From Diospyros lotus (Eukaryota; Streptophyta; Magnoliopsida; Ericales; Ebenaceae), in the NCBI RefSeq assembly GCF_014633365.1, contig NC_068351.1:8252907-8316906 (forward strand): a DNA stretch of 64,000 nucleotides. Reading direction: 5' to 3'. Below are positions 1 through 13,600 of this stretch, in pieces. The translations under genes were made by a program, and so were the position numbers. The notes under the pieces are model-generated. The model was given only the letters and a program-made list of their open reading frames with translations, ran no database searches and was not told where the DNA came from. Every line of letters starts with the position of its first letter. The first letter of the stretch is position 1.

Positions 1-113
1 TAAGTATTAATTTATGAATTAAAAAAATTAAAAATTAAAATTTAAAATAAAATTAACCCTGTCGCTGACTTTTCAATTTTTATTTAATTTTTTTTATTTT
101 TTAGCGATGGAAG

Positions 114-3100
114 TAAGGATAACAATTGCAATCGAAATCGTGGAGAATCGAACCTAAACCGAATCGGTCAATACGGTTAAAAACCGTTTGATTGGGTAAT
201 GATTTGGTTTGGAGAAAAATCGAATACTATTTCAATGGGTATGGTTTGATTATGGTTTTTACTAAATTTAAACCGAAACCCGAACCGAATATGTGGGTAA
301 CCAAACCAAACCGAATCAAATATACATATATATTGTAACGCCCCATTTTCCCACAACGAGCGTTAACTCGAGATTTCGGGAATATTTTTTTTTTTTTTTT
401 TTTTAACATCGAACACACAACATAAGTCTCTCAATACATATACCTTCATCATAATCATTTCCCGTCAATCTCGATCGTACCTTCTTAGCATATCAAAATT
501 TAATAATAAACTAAGACAGGTATCAACAATCACATCAGCGGAAGCAAGATCGAAACCTCAATGATATATAACCGACAATTCCTTTACAATAACCAAATCG
601 ATGTTTCACATGAAAATATCAAAATATTACATAACCTCTGAACACCGTAATCATGGACAAAACCTACGAAAACTAAACATAGCCGTTACATCTCGATGAT
701 ATTCTTTCCCTTGGCGCCACTGCTTTCACCTGGAACGTTTGAATATTCTAGGGACATAGTCCAAATTAGATGCTGAATCATTTAAGTGAGAGTTCAAAAA
801 CGTTTTCATGCAGATATGAAAAATCATATACAAAATCGATAAATCCCGACATGCACCAGCCTAAGAGAATCCCACATAGCACTTAACCCTAACCGGGGAA
901 AATGCAATCTCTCTAAAGGCGACACAACCACTTCGGCCCATTGGCAAAACAATCCTGCTTAAGAGGGACAACCTCGACATATGAACCCGGGAATCACCCC
1001 ATTGTCATTGTTAGGCTTTACGCTCCAACACAAAAGCATTCCAAAACCCAACGCAACCCTAGCTCCAAGAGTGTCACACCAGTACTATCCTCGGAATCGA
1101 CGTCACCTCGGCATTAATGCTATTGCTCAAAGGAACCTGGGGTGGTGTCCACTCGCAACCCCGCCACTTGAGCCAACAACCGGGGTGGTGTCCACTCTCA
1201 GCCCCGCCACTTGGGTCCCGTAGGGTGAAGTCCGTCTCAGCCCCGTCCCAAGTGGGTCACCTAGCATTAATCCTAGGTACGCATCCCGAGTGCTGTCACT
1301 CTGGGCTACGTCACAAGTTACCAACCCACGTCCCACATGGACGACACAAAACAAGCCAACGCCGAAAAATCATAACATGCATAAAATCAACATCTCAATA
1401 TATGCACTTTACCGTACGAAATTCAATGCATGTGTAAATAATTGTTTGGACAACCATAGTAGACCAAGCCATAGGGATGAACATTCACAGTAAACCATTC
1501 ACATGACACTTAAAGCCTTTTCGGGTAGAACCACTCACAAGTCAAAACAAGTTGGGGGCGAACACTCACATTTGGCGATATTTCGGTACGCCTCGATTTG
1601 CGTGCCTGCCTCGATTTGCGTGCCTTCTTCGATCTTCGCACGAGTCACTTCGTCTCAACCCTCAAGGCACCCTAATCATCACATTTATCCAACAATTATA
1701 ATTTTCCTTAATTTTCTCACAATTTTCCTATTTTTTCTCCCATTTTCTTCTCTAAGAATCCAAAATAAATATCTACACAACTATTTTCTCAAATATTTTT
1801 ACATAATAATTCATAAAACAATATTTATAAGCCTCTGGGATTTTCTGGAAATTTTCCAGATTTTTCTCCTATTTTCTCAAATTTCCATAATTACATTTCC
1901 TTGAGAAAATTTATTTCTCATCGATTTACTTCGAATATACTTCAAGAAAAATCACCAAAACTCATAAAATAAATTCCTTATACTTCTGGAATTTTTCCAG
2001 AATTTTATAAAAATTCCTCCTATTTATTTTCTATTTACATTTCATTTCAAAAATCAAAAATAATTATTTCCCCAAGAAATTTCCAAGATAAAAATTCACC
2101 AAATTAAAATATTCATCTTTCTTGAATTTCTGGATATTTTTCCATAATTTTAATTCCTTTAATTATATTTTTTTATCTAATTTTCTATATTTTCAATATT
2201 TAAAAAATACAAAAAAATACCTCCAGTCATCTTCTCCGGCGACGGCACACCGGAAAATTGAAGCGACGACACCAGGCTGTTCCTCTCCCTTAGTCGATCC
2301 CAATGGTACCAATCTTGCTCGAAAACGACCACCGGAAGCCTTCCGATTTGGCCAAAAACAGTCGGCCGAAGCTATCCCGCCACCGAACTCCGGCGAATCA
2401 AATTGACCCTCGATTCGAACTCCGATTGGCACAAAACTTTCCAGATCAGTTACCCATCACCTTGCGAACAAAAGCCCCTTATTAGATCGCTCGATCGATC
2501 ACTCTACAACCCGATTGCAAAATATATATATATATATATACGGCCGAATGTATATATATGCGAAAACACCCTCTATACTACCCCAAAAATTCCCAAAATC
2601 TCCAGAAATGATCCGCTTCCCTCAAGGATCAAAAGCCCCTTATTGGTTTCCCTCAATTTGCTCTCAAAATCGAGCAATTTGATGCTTCATTTTCGGCCGG
2701 AACCCTTGGCTATTTATAGCCAAATTCGACCCCCACGTGGCCGATTTCCGGCCAAGGCTTCTTCCCCACGCTTCCTAGACCACCCTAGGCCACTCCCTGA
2801 CGACCCTAGGCTGCCCAAATTGCCGAAAAATCAGGCCAAAATCTCGGCCAAATCTGCCATGCTTTGGTAGATTTTCAAAAATTGCGATTTGGCCCCCTTT
2901 GAATTTCCTTTTACATTTTGGCCCTTATTCTCAAGCCCCTTAATTATCCAACTATACCACTAAGACCCACAAGATTATAAATTCTCATTTCTCCCTTGAA
3001 ATTTTCAAAAATTTACCGTTTTGACCTCCCTCGGGCATTTTTAAAAAATTACACTTAGGCCCGACTGATTTATTTGACCTCAAATCCACTCGATTCAACC

Positions 3101-3959
3101 TGAAACCTCTTAAGGGTTGTTCTATACATCGAATACTAGTCCTTGACACTCTCCGTTGACTTTTTGGATGTCGTTTACAGTAATTCGGTAATACGACCTA
3201 ATTGGCAGCTGTATTTTTGTTGTACCGAAAACTGTTCCCGATCTCATTTCTTTCATAACTAAAAATCATAATTTTAATTGCTCGTCGGTACTATACCATT
3301 TTCCTTGACTATCTAGAGTCCGAGGTACTCCCTCTGATTAATTCGGTCGTCCAAAGCTGTGTTAGTTTGCCCTATAGTCTTATTTTTCTCAAAATTCCAA
3401 TTATGCCCTTTATCAAACATCATTTTTATTCTCAAAATTATTCTCGGGTGTTACATATATAATATATATTTATTTATTTAATATATTATATTTACACATA
3501 ATATATATATTGACTAATGCATTTTTTTACAAATATTTTAACTAATGCATTACAAATATATAAAATATTAACATTTATAAAGTAATTAATAAATAAAAAT
3601 AAAACTTATTCTTAAATTATTTTATTTTTATCAATCAAATAATTATATCTAAGAAGTTTGAAGTTAATTTGTAACTTTATGCAAGAAGAATGTAACTTTA
3701 TAAGAGTTTGTCTTTGTTTGTTGTGGAGTTATTAAAAATTTTTATAAATGCTATTTGCAAGAGTTTGTTTTTGTTTGTTGGTATAGATCAAACTAAAAAA
3801 ATCATAGTTAAAATCAAAATTGAATGGTTTGGTTATGGTTTTTAATTTTTAAAACCAATGGGTAATGGTTTGGTTTTGTTTTTAGTAGTTTAAAGTTGGT
3901 TTGGTTATGGTTTTTGCAAAAACCAAAACCAAAACCAAACTGAACCATTGCCAACCCTA
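114..3959. mobile_element. hAT-like element, split by a solo LTR
   Basis: Ends are TAAGGATAACAATTGCAATCG and, on the other strand, AGGGTTGGCAATGGTTCAG. The flanks GATGGAAG (106-113) and GATATGAG (3960-3967) match at 5 of 8 bases, consistent with an aged 8-bp TSD. The body is made of TTTGGTTATGGTTTT-type repeats. Removing it rejoins the surrounding repeat array. Its own length without the LTR is about 0.72 kb. Confidence 0.55.
334..3455 (-). mobile_element. Gypsy-type solo LTR, 3.1 kb, TSD TATAT
   Basis: It begins TGTAACGCCCC and ends CGGGTGTTACA, with TATAT at 329-333 and 3456-3460. The minus-strand start TGTAACACCCG suggests that orientation. There is no gag-pol frame, so it is read as a solo LTR. 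Its right half is clearly related to 46400-47321 and 49943-50303. The open frames inside are not convincing as proteins. Confidence 0.75.
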
Positions 3960-4882
3960 GATATGAGTGACCTCATCAATGAATTTTCAATATTTATTTA
4001 TTTAATTTTCTTTTTTAGCTAAAGGAGCGATCCCGTCGTTGAATTTTTAATTTTTATTTAATTTTTTTTTTTAAGGACGGGTGTGACCCCGTCGCTGAAT
4101 TTTCATTATTTATTTATTTATTTTTTATTTTTTAGCAACAGGCGTGACCCTATCATTGAATTTTTAATTTTTATTTAATTAAATTAATATTATTTAGAGA
4201 CGATATATTTCGTTGTTAAATAATTAAAAAAATAAATTAATAATTAGAAATTTTAGTGATGGGACAACTCGTCACTAAAAAATAAATAATTAATAAAAAA
4301 TAAAATTTATTAATTATGTATTAAACAAAGATAAAATAAAAAGAAAAATTTCAAATTTTATGTATTTTATTTACAAACCAAAATATGTAAATTGATATGA
4401 TATTGTAAAATTTATAATAACAAATATGTATTCAACTAATTTTTAATCAAATAAAATATAAATATTTAAGAGATTAATTAATTACAGCATTTAACTGGTA
4501 TATTAGTTGAGTGAAAAATTTATAACATTTATTTTTTTAAGTATTAACTTATGTATTAAAAAATTTAAAATATTAATTTAAAATAAAATTATTCCCATCG
4601 CTGACTTTTCAATTTTTATTTATTTATTTTTATTTTTTAGCGACGGAAATGACCCAATCAATAACTTTTTATTTTTTATTTTTTAGTTATTTATTTTTAT
4701 TTTTTAGCGAAATGAGTGATCCCATTGCTGAATTTTTAATTTTTATTTATTTATTTTTTTATCTTTTAGGGACGGGTGTGACCTTGTCGTTGAATTTTTA
4801 TTTTTTATTTATTTATTTTTTATTTTTTAGCGACGAGCATGACCTTATCGCTGAATTTTTAATTTTATTTAATTAAATTAAT

Positions 4883-4918
4883 ATTATTTAGCGACGAAAT
4901 ATTTCGTCGCTAAATAAT
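4883..4918. repeat. 36-bp perfect palindrome
   Basis: ATTATTTAGCGACGAAAT is followed at once by its exact reverse complement, with no spacer. A decayed copy stands at about 4190-4225. It belongs to the TAGCGACG repeat array and could extrude as a cruciform. Confidence 0.9.
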
Positions 4919-5243
4919 TAGAAAATAAATTAATAATTAGAAACTTTAGCGAAGGGACAATCTTGCCGCTAAAAAATAAAAAAATTAATAAGAAAATAAA
5001 ACTTATTAATTATGTATTAGACAAAGATTAAATTAAAATTAAAATTACAAATTTTATGTATTTTATTTACAAACCAAAATATGTAAATTGATATGATATT
5101 GTAAAATTTATAAAAACAAATATGTATTAAACTAATTTTTAATCAAATAAAATTTAAATATTTAAGAGATTAATTAATTACAGCATTTAACTGGTATATT
5201 AGTTGAGTGAAAAATTTATAACATTTATTTTTTTAAGTATTAA

Positions 5244-6926
5244 CTAGTGGTCAACCCGTGTGATATACGAGAGAGTTTAATTTAAAAATAAAAAATAAAT
5301 TTGTTATTTTAAATAATTTTAACAGAATTAATAATTATAATTTTTGCTTAATCTTTAATCATTTATCAAAATTTAAGTTTAATTAATTATTCGTTATTCA
5401 ATATACTAATGGAGAACACTTTTAATTCAATATACTACCATTTAATGTGTTAAAGAATAATTAACACATTAAGTAAGTCATTTGACAAAATACTTATAAA
5501 TTTTTTATTTATTATATTATATTTATTTATAAATAAATATTATAAAATCTATAATATATCCACTCAAAGACGTTCATTATTTTTTATTTATTATATTATA
5601 ATTATAAATATAAATTAAAACTCTTAAATATGAGTAAGAATCAGTTTTTTCAATAATAACAAAATTTTAAAATTATGAATTTTGATTTATTTCATAGTCT
5701 TAAAAATGTGATACCTTAAATATTAATTAGCATTGAAAAACCCTAACATTTGACAATCTTAAATATTTTTTTATGAATTTGTTAAGATATCTCATTTTCA
5801 AGACTATAATATAATTATTAAATTAATTAATAATTAATTAATCACTACATTTAATTTAATGCAAGTTTTTGTGGGAAAAAATTCACCATTGATTGATACT
5901 TGGTAAAATACTTTGTTTGATTATCATATTTTAATATTATATAAATATAAATAGAATAAAGATATAAAGATAATATTTTAAATAAATGGATAATTTTCTA
6001 TGACTTAATTAATAGTTTAAGTTATCTATTAATATTTCTCATAAAATCCATGCAAATTTAATACAAATTTTATAGGCAAAAAATAGTTTGGTAGATTTTT
6101 GGAGAGAACAAAAATTTGCAAACTATTCTACTTTAATATAATATATTATATATTATTATATTATACAAAGATAAGATTTTATTTAATAGATAATTTTCTC
6201 TGACTTAGTTAATACATTAAGTGTCTATTCATATTTCTGATAAATAATATTTACTTTTGATTGATTCACAGATAATTAATTGATGAGAAGATCTAATAAA
6301 AAATATTTATTTTTGATTAATTAATAGAATTGAAAAATTCATGCAAGTTTAATACAAATTTTAGATGTAAAAAATAGTTTGGCAAATTTTTGGAGAGAAG
6401 AAATATTTGCATACTATTCTACTATATATTATATATAAAATATAATATTTATATTATATTATATAAAGATAGAATTTTATATAAATGAACATTTTTTTGT
6501 GACTTAATTAATAGTTGGAGTGTCTATTCATATTACTCATAAATAGTATTTTTTTGATTGATTGACGGATTAATTAAATATTTAATATTCACATAATAAT
6601 GTATTGGAAAATCTATGATTAGCATTGAAAAACTCGTGTATTTAAAATTTATTATTAATTTTACAATAATTAGTACATATTATTTTAAAACAATTGAAAG
6701 ATTTAAATTATTAATGCAATAAGTACTAAATGTAAATCATTGACACAAGTTTTCAGGAAAAATTTTATTACTATTTATTATTTCAAAGCAATTGAAAGAT
6801 TTAAATTATTAATATAAATTACAAAATACAAATTATTAATGCAATAAGTATTACTTACAAATCATTAATGCAAGTTTTGGGGAAATTTTTTTTTTCAAGA
6901 CTATCCTACTTTTATATATATAAAGA
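5244..6926 (-). mobile_element. Non-autonomous Helitron, 1.7 kb
   Basis: On the minus strand it starts TCTTTATATATATAAAAGTAGG and ends GGGTTGACCACTAG, matching the Helitron TC...CTRR rule, and it sits between A and T. The empty site AAGTATTAA|TTTATGAATT is seen intact at 2-20 and 7261-7280. Only a weak CGTG/TACG hairpin precedes the 3' end. Inside are about three diverged copies of a roughly 290-bp unit (TTTTTGGAGAGAA cores near 6100 and 6390). There is no Rep/helicase frame. Confidence 0.75.
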
Positions 6927-7588
6927 TTTATAAATTAAAAAATTTAAAATTTAAAATAAAATTAAAATGACTAGCAATTAAATATAGTATATAATTATTA
7001 TATGCAGTATATGTAATAAGAAGGCTTGCAGTATATATAATTATTATATGCAATATATGTAATAAGAGTGCTCACGCGGCCAGAGATCGAAACTAAGGAG
7101 GGGAAGGAAACGAGTTGCATTGGGAAATTAATCCCAACGGTACATGTGGCAGCTTAAACTAATTTTTAATCTAATAAAACTTAAATATTTAAGAGATTAA
7201 TTAATTACAACATTTAAGTGGTACATTAGTGGTGTTAAAAATTTACAATATTTATTTTTTTAAGTATTAATTTATGAATTTAAAAGATTTAAAATTTAAA
7301 ATATTAATTTAAAGTAAAATTAAAATCGTTGGCAACTAAATGTTATATATAATTAATATGTACAGTGTATGTATTAATAAGGCTTGCAACTCAAACGATT
7401 GTGCGTGCGCGCATGCATGGTATACCAAGGATCGAAACTAAGGAGAAAGAAGAGAATGGATTTACGATGGGATTAATTTCTCAGCACCGTTTGGCGCGCA
7501 GAGGCAATGCCACTTGCTGCTAGCAAGGCATGGGCGTGCACACGCGTCCGCCCGTGTGCCAAATTATTTTAATTTTTTTTATAGTGTC

Positions 7589-7632
7589 GATGGGTGCTAC
7601 TATTCAATATTTCTATAGTAGTAGCACCCATC
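7589..7632. repeat. Hairpin: 14-bp perfect stem, 16-nt loop
   Basis: GATGGGTGCTACTA is mirrored by TAGTAGCACCCATC. It stands in otherwise unremarkable sequence (7500-7985) that has no gene I recognise. It may be the tip of a small MITE or an RNA hairpin; nothing else supports either. Confidence 0.6.
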
Positions 7633-8572
7633 ACATATTCATCTATCCAGCGCCTTCAGGTTAACACATCATGGATAGGCGACATCAGGACTGATATCCT
7701 AGGACCCACGAGATCACATAGGACAAAAAAGAACACGCATCAGTGGATTTAGGTTTACAGTTAGGTTTGTCTTTGAGGTTTTTGTAAACATTTTCTTTTG
7801 GAGTATATATATATATATATATATATGAAATTCATGTATTCTAATTCTTTGTTTTTGGGTTCTATTGAATGAAGCCCAAAGGCCTAGGTGTCAGTGGAAA
7901 CTATGTGTCTTGGGTTGGTAATGGTGAAGACATATGTGATGTGTCAATCTCATCTACCATTCTCTCCTACTGAAGACATATGTTAATACTTTTATATGCA
8001 TATATATTTATACACATATATAAACACGTGTGTGACCATATATTTATATATTCATATTTCTATATATGTATAACAATGGATCAAGAATATACAAAAATAT
8101 GTACAGAATATACAAATATATATGTACATATACGTATTTATTGTCAATCAGGATAACAATAGACCAAAAAAAATGAAAGAATGGTAGCATACCTTAGAAC
8201 TATCATGAGGAGGACTGTGGTGAGAGGTACGGTCATTCATCAATTACTGGGAAGTTGTTTGAATGCCTAATTAATGTTTGCCTGTTGTTATTCACAAGAT
8301 GTAGCCGCCACCTATCTCTAGGGTCTTTACAAGTAGGAATTGTTGATCAATCACTAGTAGAGGCTAAGATTTATGAAGTGAAGAAGAAGAAGAAGAAGGG
8401 CGAGTGTGTGTGCTTTTAACTTGGATTTTAATGGAATGATGCCATTTGGGGCTGAGAAAAAAACACGCGTTCATTAGGTGTTTCTAGCATAGCTACCTAT
8501 ATATATATATATATATATATATATGCTTTCCGTAAACCACTTAGCTTCAACTAGTGGCTTGGATTCATCTTA

Positions 8573-8824
8573 GAGTGCGTTTGATAGGGGTGAAAAATGA
8601 GAATAGAATTCATTTTTCATCCAAATTCTAGAAAATTTCATCAAACAATTTTTTTTTTCCATAAAATTCGAATTATATTTTAAAATGAATCCAGAAAATT
8701 CCATCAAACAGTAGAGATTTTTCTTGAAATCAAAAAGTTAAAATTCTTAAGGGGTGGAGTGAGAATTGAAATTTCATGAAATTAAAATTTTACCCCACTT
8801 TCCACCCTCCAATCAAACGCACCC
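8573..8824. mobile_element. Tourist-type MITE, TSD TTA
   Basis: Terminal inverted repeats are GAGTGCGTTTGAT and GGGTGCGTTTGAT, with TTA on both sides. Unit 2 has no insertion at the matching place (about 22895). This is the same family as 42817-43033. Confidence 0.8.
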
Positions 8825-11800
8825 TTACTTAAAATCACTATAAAAATGCTCATATGCTCCTTAATTAGAGTGTTTCTTTTAGAATTTGTGACATGCTCTC
8901 TATGAGGGCTTTTTTTGTCTCAGGCAACTCTACTCCTTTTCTATAAATAAGTTTGCTTTAATACTATTTGAATAATATTATTTAAGTAAAATTCCTAACC
9001 AATGAAGGGGCGTGACCGATATTGTGGTCTGGTCTCCACTAGTAAGGGTGCGCACACTTCGATTTATGAAAAAGGGTCAATCTCTATGTTTAAGCCCTAG
9101 TTAATTAGGTCTTTTATTAGGGCCAACACCAAGAAACCCTTAACCCCCAAAGTTTTGTATGTGCTGTTTGGGTTTCATTATTTTATCTGTTTGTTTGGTC
9201 TTCCACTCATTTTGTTGGCCTCTGATTTTTAAGGTCATATTAAGCTTATTTCTTTTATTTATTTTTTAATAATCTAAATGTTCAAGTTTCACCCAAATAA
9301 TCTTGGGGAGAGTGACATTCTTCCCTAGTTCACTCTCTAGGTAAATACAAATGCGGTCACAACACATTTGGAGTGAATTTTCAGGAATCGACTACCCTCC
9401 ATATGGGCTCTACCTCTATGTTGTGCAGACGAGACTCTGAAGGGGTGACATGGCACACTATGATCCATCTTTCACGTGAAGGACTTGTTTTCTAGTCTTA
9501 TTATTATCTTTCGGCAATAATTTTGTTTTTTAAGACGTCACAAAAGTTTAAACCTCTGATGTTTTTATTATTCTCTTTGTACTTTATCGCTGCGCTATGC
9601 CTATGAAAGGATGTATATATGTGTTCTGGTGCTTTGGCCTTAGCTTCATGCATGGTGCATGTCCCTTTGTGGACAATTTCGTATTTGTTGGTTGTAACTC
9701 GAACCAAATTATTTTGTTTTTGACATTTGTACGGAAGCTACATAGAAATTAACTGAATCAAAATTGAACACCTCGATTCAATTTTCAGTTAGCTGAATTT
9801 TTTTTTTCCTTTTCTTTTTTACCCAAATTTTGGAATACTGAGATAAAAACCGAAAAAATTTAAGGAAAATACAAACAAAAGAAAAATGAACAAATTCAAG
9901 AGCAGGCTATAGTATGCGAATTCGAAACTGATATTAAATGTTCTACTGCATATGGTTTGTACGTGGAAGCTAACAAAGAATGGCTTATTCTGCATATATA
10001 CGCTTTGCTTAAACGTCGCACTGCAAACCCATAGGAACAAGTTATTAGATCATGAAATTACATTATATTATTGAGTTAAGAATTATGCTTACGTGTGTTT
10101 ATATATATATATATATATATATCAAAAATGTTACTTGAGACACACACTAATTTTTAACACAAATATATAATACATTAATGTAACATATATATCACTTCAA
10201 ATATATATATATATATATATAACGAACAGAAGTGTAGTAATTAGTTCTTGAGGACATCATTATCAGTTATCTCCATGTGATCATCTCAATTCCAATGTCA
10301 TGATTCCACGTAAAACCACTTCTCCTCAAATTCGCCCGGTGATTGCGCATCTCCCAGTTAATTAGTGGGACTATGCCACCACCTTAATTAGCCAACCCAC
10401 GTTGAACATGGTCTCAGTTAATGTTGATCCGGATCATTCAATCATTACTTGATTTAGATGAAGGATATATACTGCATTCAAGAATTAATCATCAAGTTTC
10501 TACTGTCCGATCACTTCATATTATTATTTCCTACAATAATCATCGCGGCCAAGGATTTGAAAGGTGGATTTATCGGTTCATTTGGCTTTACTTTTTAACC
10601 AGAGTGTTTAAGATTTTCTATATATATATATATATATATATAAATATAATTTTTTCCTTGCTTGTTCTCAAGTCTTGGTCTTCTTGACTTCTTATAGGAT
10701 ACAAGAAGTCGGTCTTCTTGTAGCTCTCGTAGTCTTGGTCTTCGTGCAGTTTTGATGAAGAATGCAGATTTACTGAGATGACAGACCTTCCTCATACTGA
10801 GATAAATCAATGGAATAGATCAAGTGGCTGGTTTTAGGGGGAGTTTTACAGTACCAACCAAATTTATCAGTACCGGCAAATCTGGGGCATTGGATTGGCT
10901 GAAATCAAATTTCAGCCGTTGATCTTGTTTAATTGGCAACTTGTTCATTTGATAATAAGATGGGGTCCTCGTGAGCTATCATCAAACATTGGGGCTCTTC
11001 CATAGATTTGTAAAATTTACTTGTGAGCTCCTCTCTATTGTAGTTCTTTAGAACTCATCGTCAATGGGTGAGCCCACCAAAGATGAATTTTCTCTCGTGT
11101 CGGATCTTTGGAACCCATTGTCGATGGGTGACCCCGCCGGCGTTGAAGTCTCTGTCCTGCATGCATGTTCAGCTATAGCAATAGACAATATAGCGCCAGA
11201 GCTATTTTTGCATTTTTAAATAAATATATTATATATATATTTATATATATAAATACTAGAATGCATATTGGCATGATGATATAATTTTTTTTATCATAAA
11301 ATATATTTTTATTAACTTAAAAAAATCTATAAATATAATAGAAAATATTTTATAATGCATTTTCCAAATTATAATATCTTTTATGGCTGGAGAATATTTT
11401 TTAAGAGAAATACATGTTTTTAGCTTAGAATTAAAAATTATACTTTTTGTAAGTATATTTTTAAAATGGTTTTATTTCACTAAATGATAATGATTATATA
11501 ATAATTTTATATTAATATATATCTAAAGAAATTAAATAGGGTGAAAGCCAAATACATGAAAATTATTTGAGGGATACATAAGTTTTAATGAAGAAAAAAA
11601 GAATGGATAGAGATAAATGAAAATCTAAAATTCATATAACTGATGCGATGCAGTGAAATAAAAATTATATATATATATATATATATTGGAGAAGAGTTAT
11701 TCTACTTTATTAAAAAAAAGATAATTTATTTTAAAAATAAAAATAATATACATATTTAAAAGAGAAAAAATTCAAAATATTTATTAATATCCTTCAAGTA

Positions 11801-12350
11801 AAGTCCCAAATTAATCATTGGCACTTTGTCCAGAAGGTCAAAAAGTCTAATGAATGCTAAATTAACCATTGTACTGTAGCCTATGGGTATTTATTATTGT
11901 ACTTTATCTTGTGGGCTAAATTGATCATTCTATTTTAAAAATAACTAAATAAATTCCTATACTTACAGATTTGATGCCAACCATTATAGTAGATATAGTC
12001 TTGGCACTGTTGGACAACATTTTAATTATACTCAAAATCACATCTCAAAATTCATGATTACGATCTAGGGTTAAGAATTTGTATGCAGTAATTTTGTGTG
12101 TATATATATTTGTAATATAATATATATATACACTATATTTTTTATGATAGTTTAAAGAATTTTACCATTTTATAATAATTTTATAGTATTTTTTGATTTT
12201 ATAATAATTTTGAATAATATACCATGAATACCCTTATATATTATCATGGATAACCATATATACAATGAATATACCCCATGCATGTTATATCTTGGATACT
12301 CCTAAGTTATGGCATGAATACAGATTTATGCTATGAATATACTTATGTTA
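8825..12350. other. Unit-1 intergenic sequence, no gene
   Basis: The stretch matches unit 2 in blocks and holds several (AT)n runs (10105-10122, 10201-10220, 10620-10641, 11658-11686). A block of about 290 bp (9250-9580) and one of about 750 bp (10955-11700) are absent from unit 2. No open frame has protein support. Confidence 0.6.
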
Positions 12351-12359
12351 TATAATACA

Positions 12360-12960
12360 CGTTTGCGCATCACCTTATTGGTATTTATAAGTTTTCTCTT
12401 GGCTTTTGAATTTATTACTCGTTGACGACTCGTTGGTCACATTTAATGATATGCAAAACTAATTGTTAAAGAGATTTGCGATGAAAGCAGTTGACAAACT
12501 CGTAGAAATGATCGACCAATTAATGCAAAACCTTAAGAATCGATTGACATGTGGAAGAAAAACTATCGACTGAAACAAAATTGATCAACTGATTTTTATG
12601 TAGTAGCTATCGATCGGAGCTAGCCAAGAGCCTACATAAGACTGGTCGATAGGCTTGGAAAGCTGATCAACACCTTAAGGGCAAACAGTCGACTGGTTTG
12701 TGAAAAATAATCGACAATTTGACCTTCAAATTTAAAAATATGGCTTTGATGTTAAAGTGGTATATGGCCAAATTTGATGAGTTAAATACAAAATATTCTT
12801 TTGAGAATAAAAACTTGGTTTTTCAAATGCCATCAATGTTATTGAAAATATATTTTGGCATTGGATAATTTTTAGTATAGTACTTAAAATAATTTTGTTA
12901 CATCTATAGAGAATCATTTTATAAAAGATGGATGCAAAATATCAAATGTGGTTTTTCATC
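12360..12960. mobile_element. Probable LTR fragment with dispersed GTCGAC-type palindromes
   Basis: Unit 1/unit 2 homology ends at about 12357. The next 350 bp hold ATCGAT, GTCGAC, TCGATCGG and GATCAAC cores every 20-60 bp. This resembles the palindrome-rich LTRs at 37308 and 59400. No ends or TSD could be placed. Confidence 0.35.
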
Positions 12961-13600
12961 ATCAAAATAATATTAAAGAATAAAACAATAATCTTCCTCT
13001 TTTTTATGATAACAAAACTTATTAACACGTCAATTTTTCTCTTCTTTTGTCATGATTCAAAAAGGATTTAAAAGAAATGTCGCCTTTCAAAAAAAAATGA
13101 CGAATACTACCCGAAGTCCCTCTTAATATGACTTGTCTTTAAAATTACAAACAATCAAACATTAGTGGTTAAGAGATAAATAAGACAATGTAATTTATAG
13201 ATAAAACAAGACAACTAATCAAGATGATATTCCTAACAATAAGTGTTCAATACATAAGTCACAAGAGCAATACATAAAAAACACAACCATCAAAGAGCAA
13301 AAACATACAATGATGCAAAATGTGTGAAAATATAATAGAGCAAGCATCTAAGACTCGACATACAATGGTACAAAATATGTGAACATATAATGGAGTTACA
13401 AAATGTGTGAACATATAATGGATTAAGCATCTAAGACTCGGGCATGGCTGTGGAGAAGGGAATGATTCAATAGACAAGTCAACTCAAATCGAGCACCCAG
13501 ATGTCACATATAGACATAATTTTGTTTTTCTTTCTTTTGACTTAGTTGCAAAGGCGCTTTATTCTCTTTCTTGGTTGTTTCAATTTTTTGTTGTAATTAA

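Larger units (their letters stand above)
1..7500. repeat. Array of about 690-bp repeats with TAGCGACGGG-type motifs, broken by insertions
   Basis: After removal of the hAT-like element (114-3959), the AAGTATTAA block recurs at 2, 4539 and 5235, spacing about 690. Each copy has T-rich tracts ending TTTTTAGCGACGG followed by GACCCGTCGCTGAA, a palindrome (TTTAGCGACGAAAT and its complement), and an ATTTAAGAGATTAATTAATTA block. Shorter copies follow the Helitron at 6927-7160 and 7167-7500, with a variant interior (GATCGAAACTAAGGAG). The motifs match the subterminal repeats of the CACTA element at 16098-17671, so I infer the array derives from CACTA ends. No gene is visible. Confidence 0.7.

Noticed and set aside
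981..1493. Overlapping + and - strand open frames of 67-106 codons
   Set aside because: They lie inside the solo LTR 334-3455, show no domain, and compete on both strands, as expected for G+C-richer LTR text.
1503..1904. 133-codon + frame
   Set aside because: It is low-complexity (Phe/Ile/Ser from T-rich DNA) within the solo LTR, with no recognisable protein feature.
7805..7825. (AT)n runs as promoters
   Set aside because: Such runs occur at many places in both units and in transposons, without any gene start nearby.
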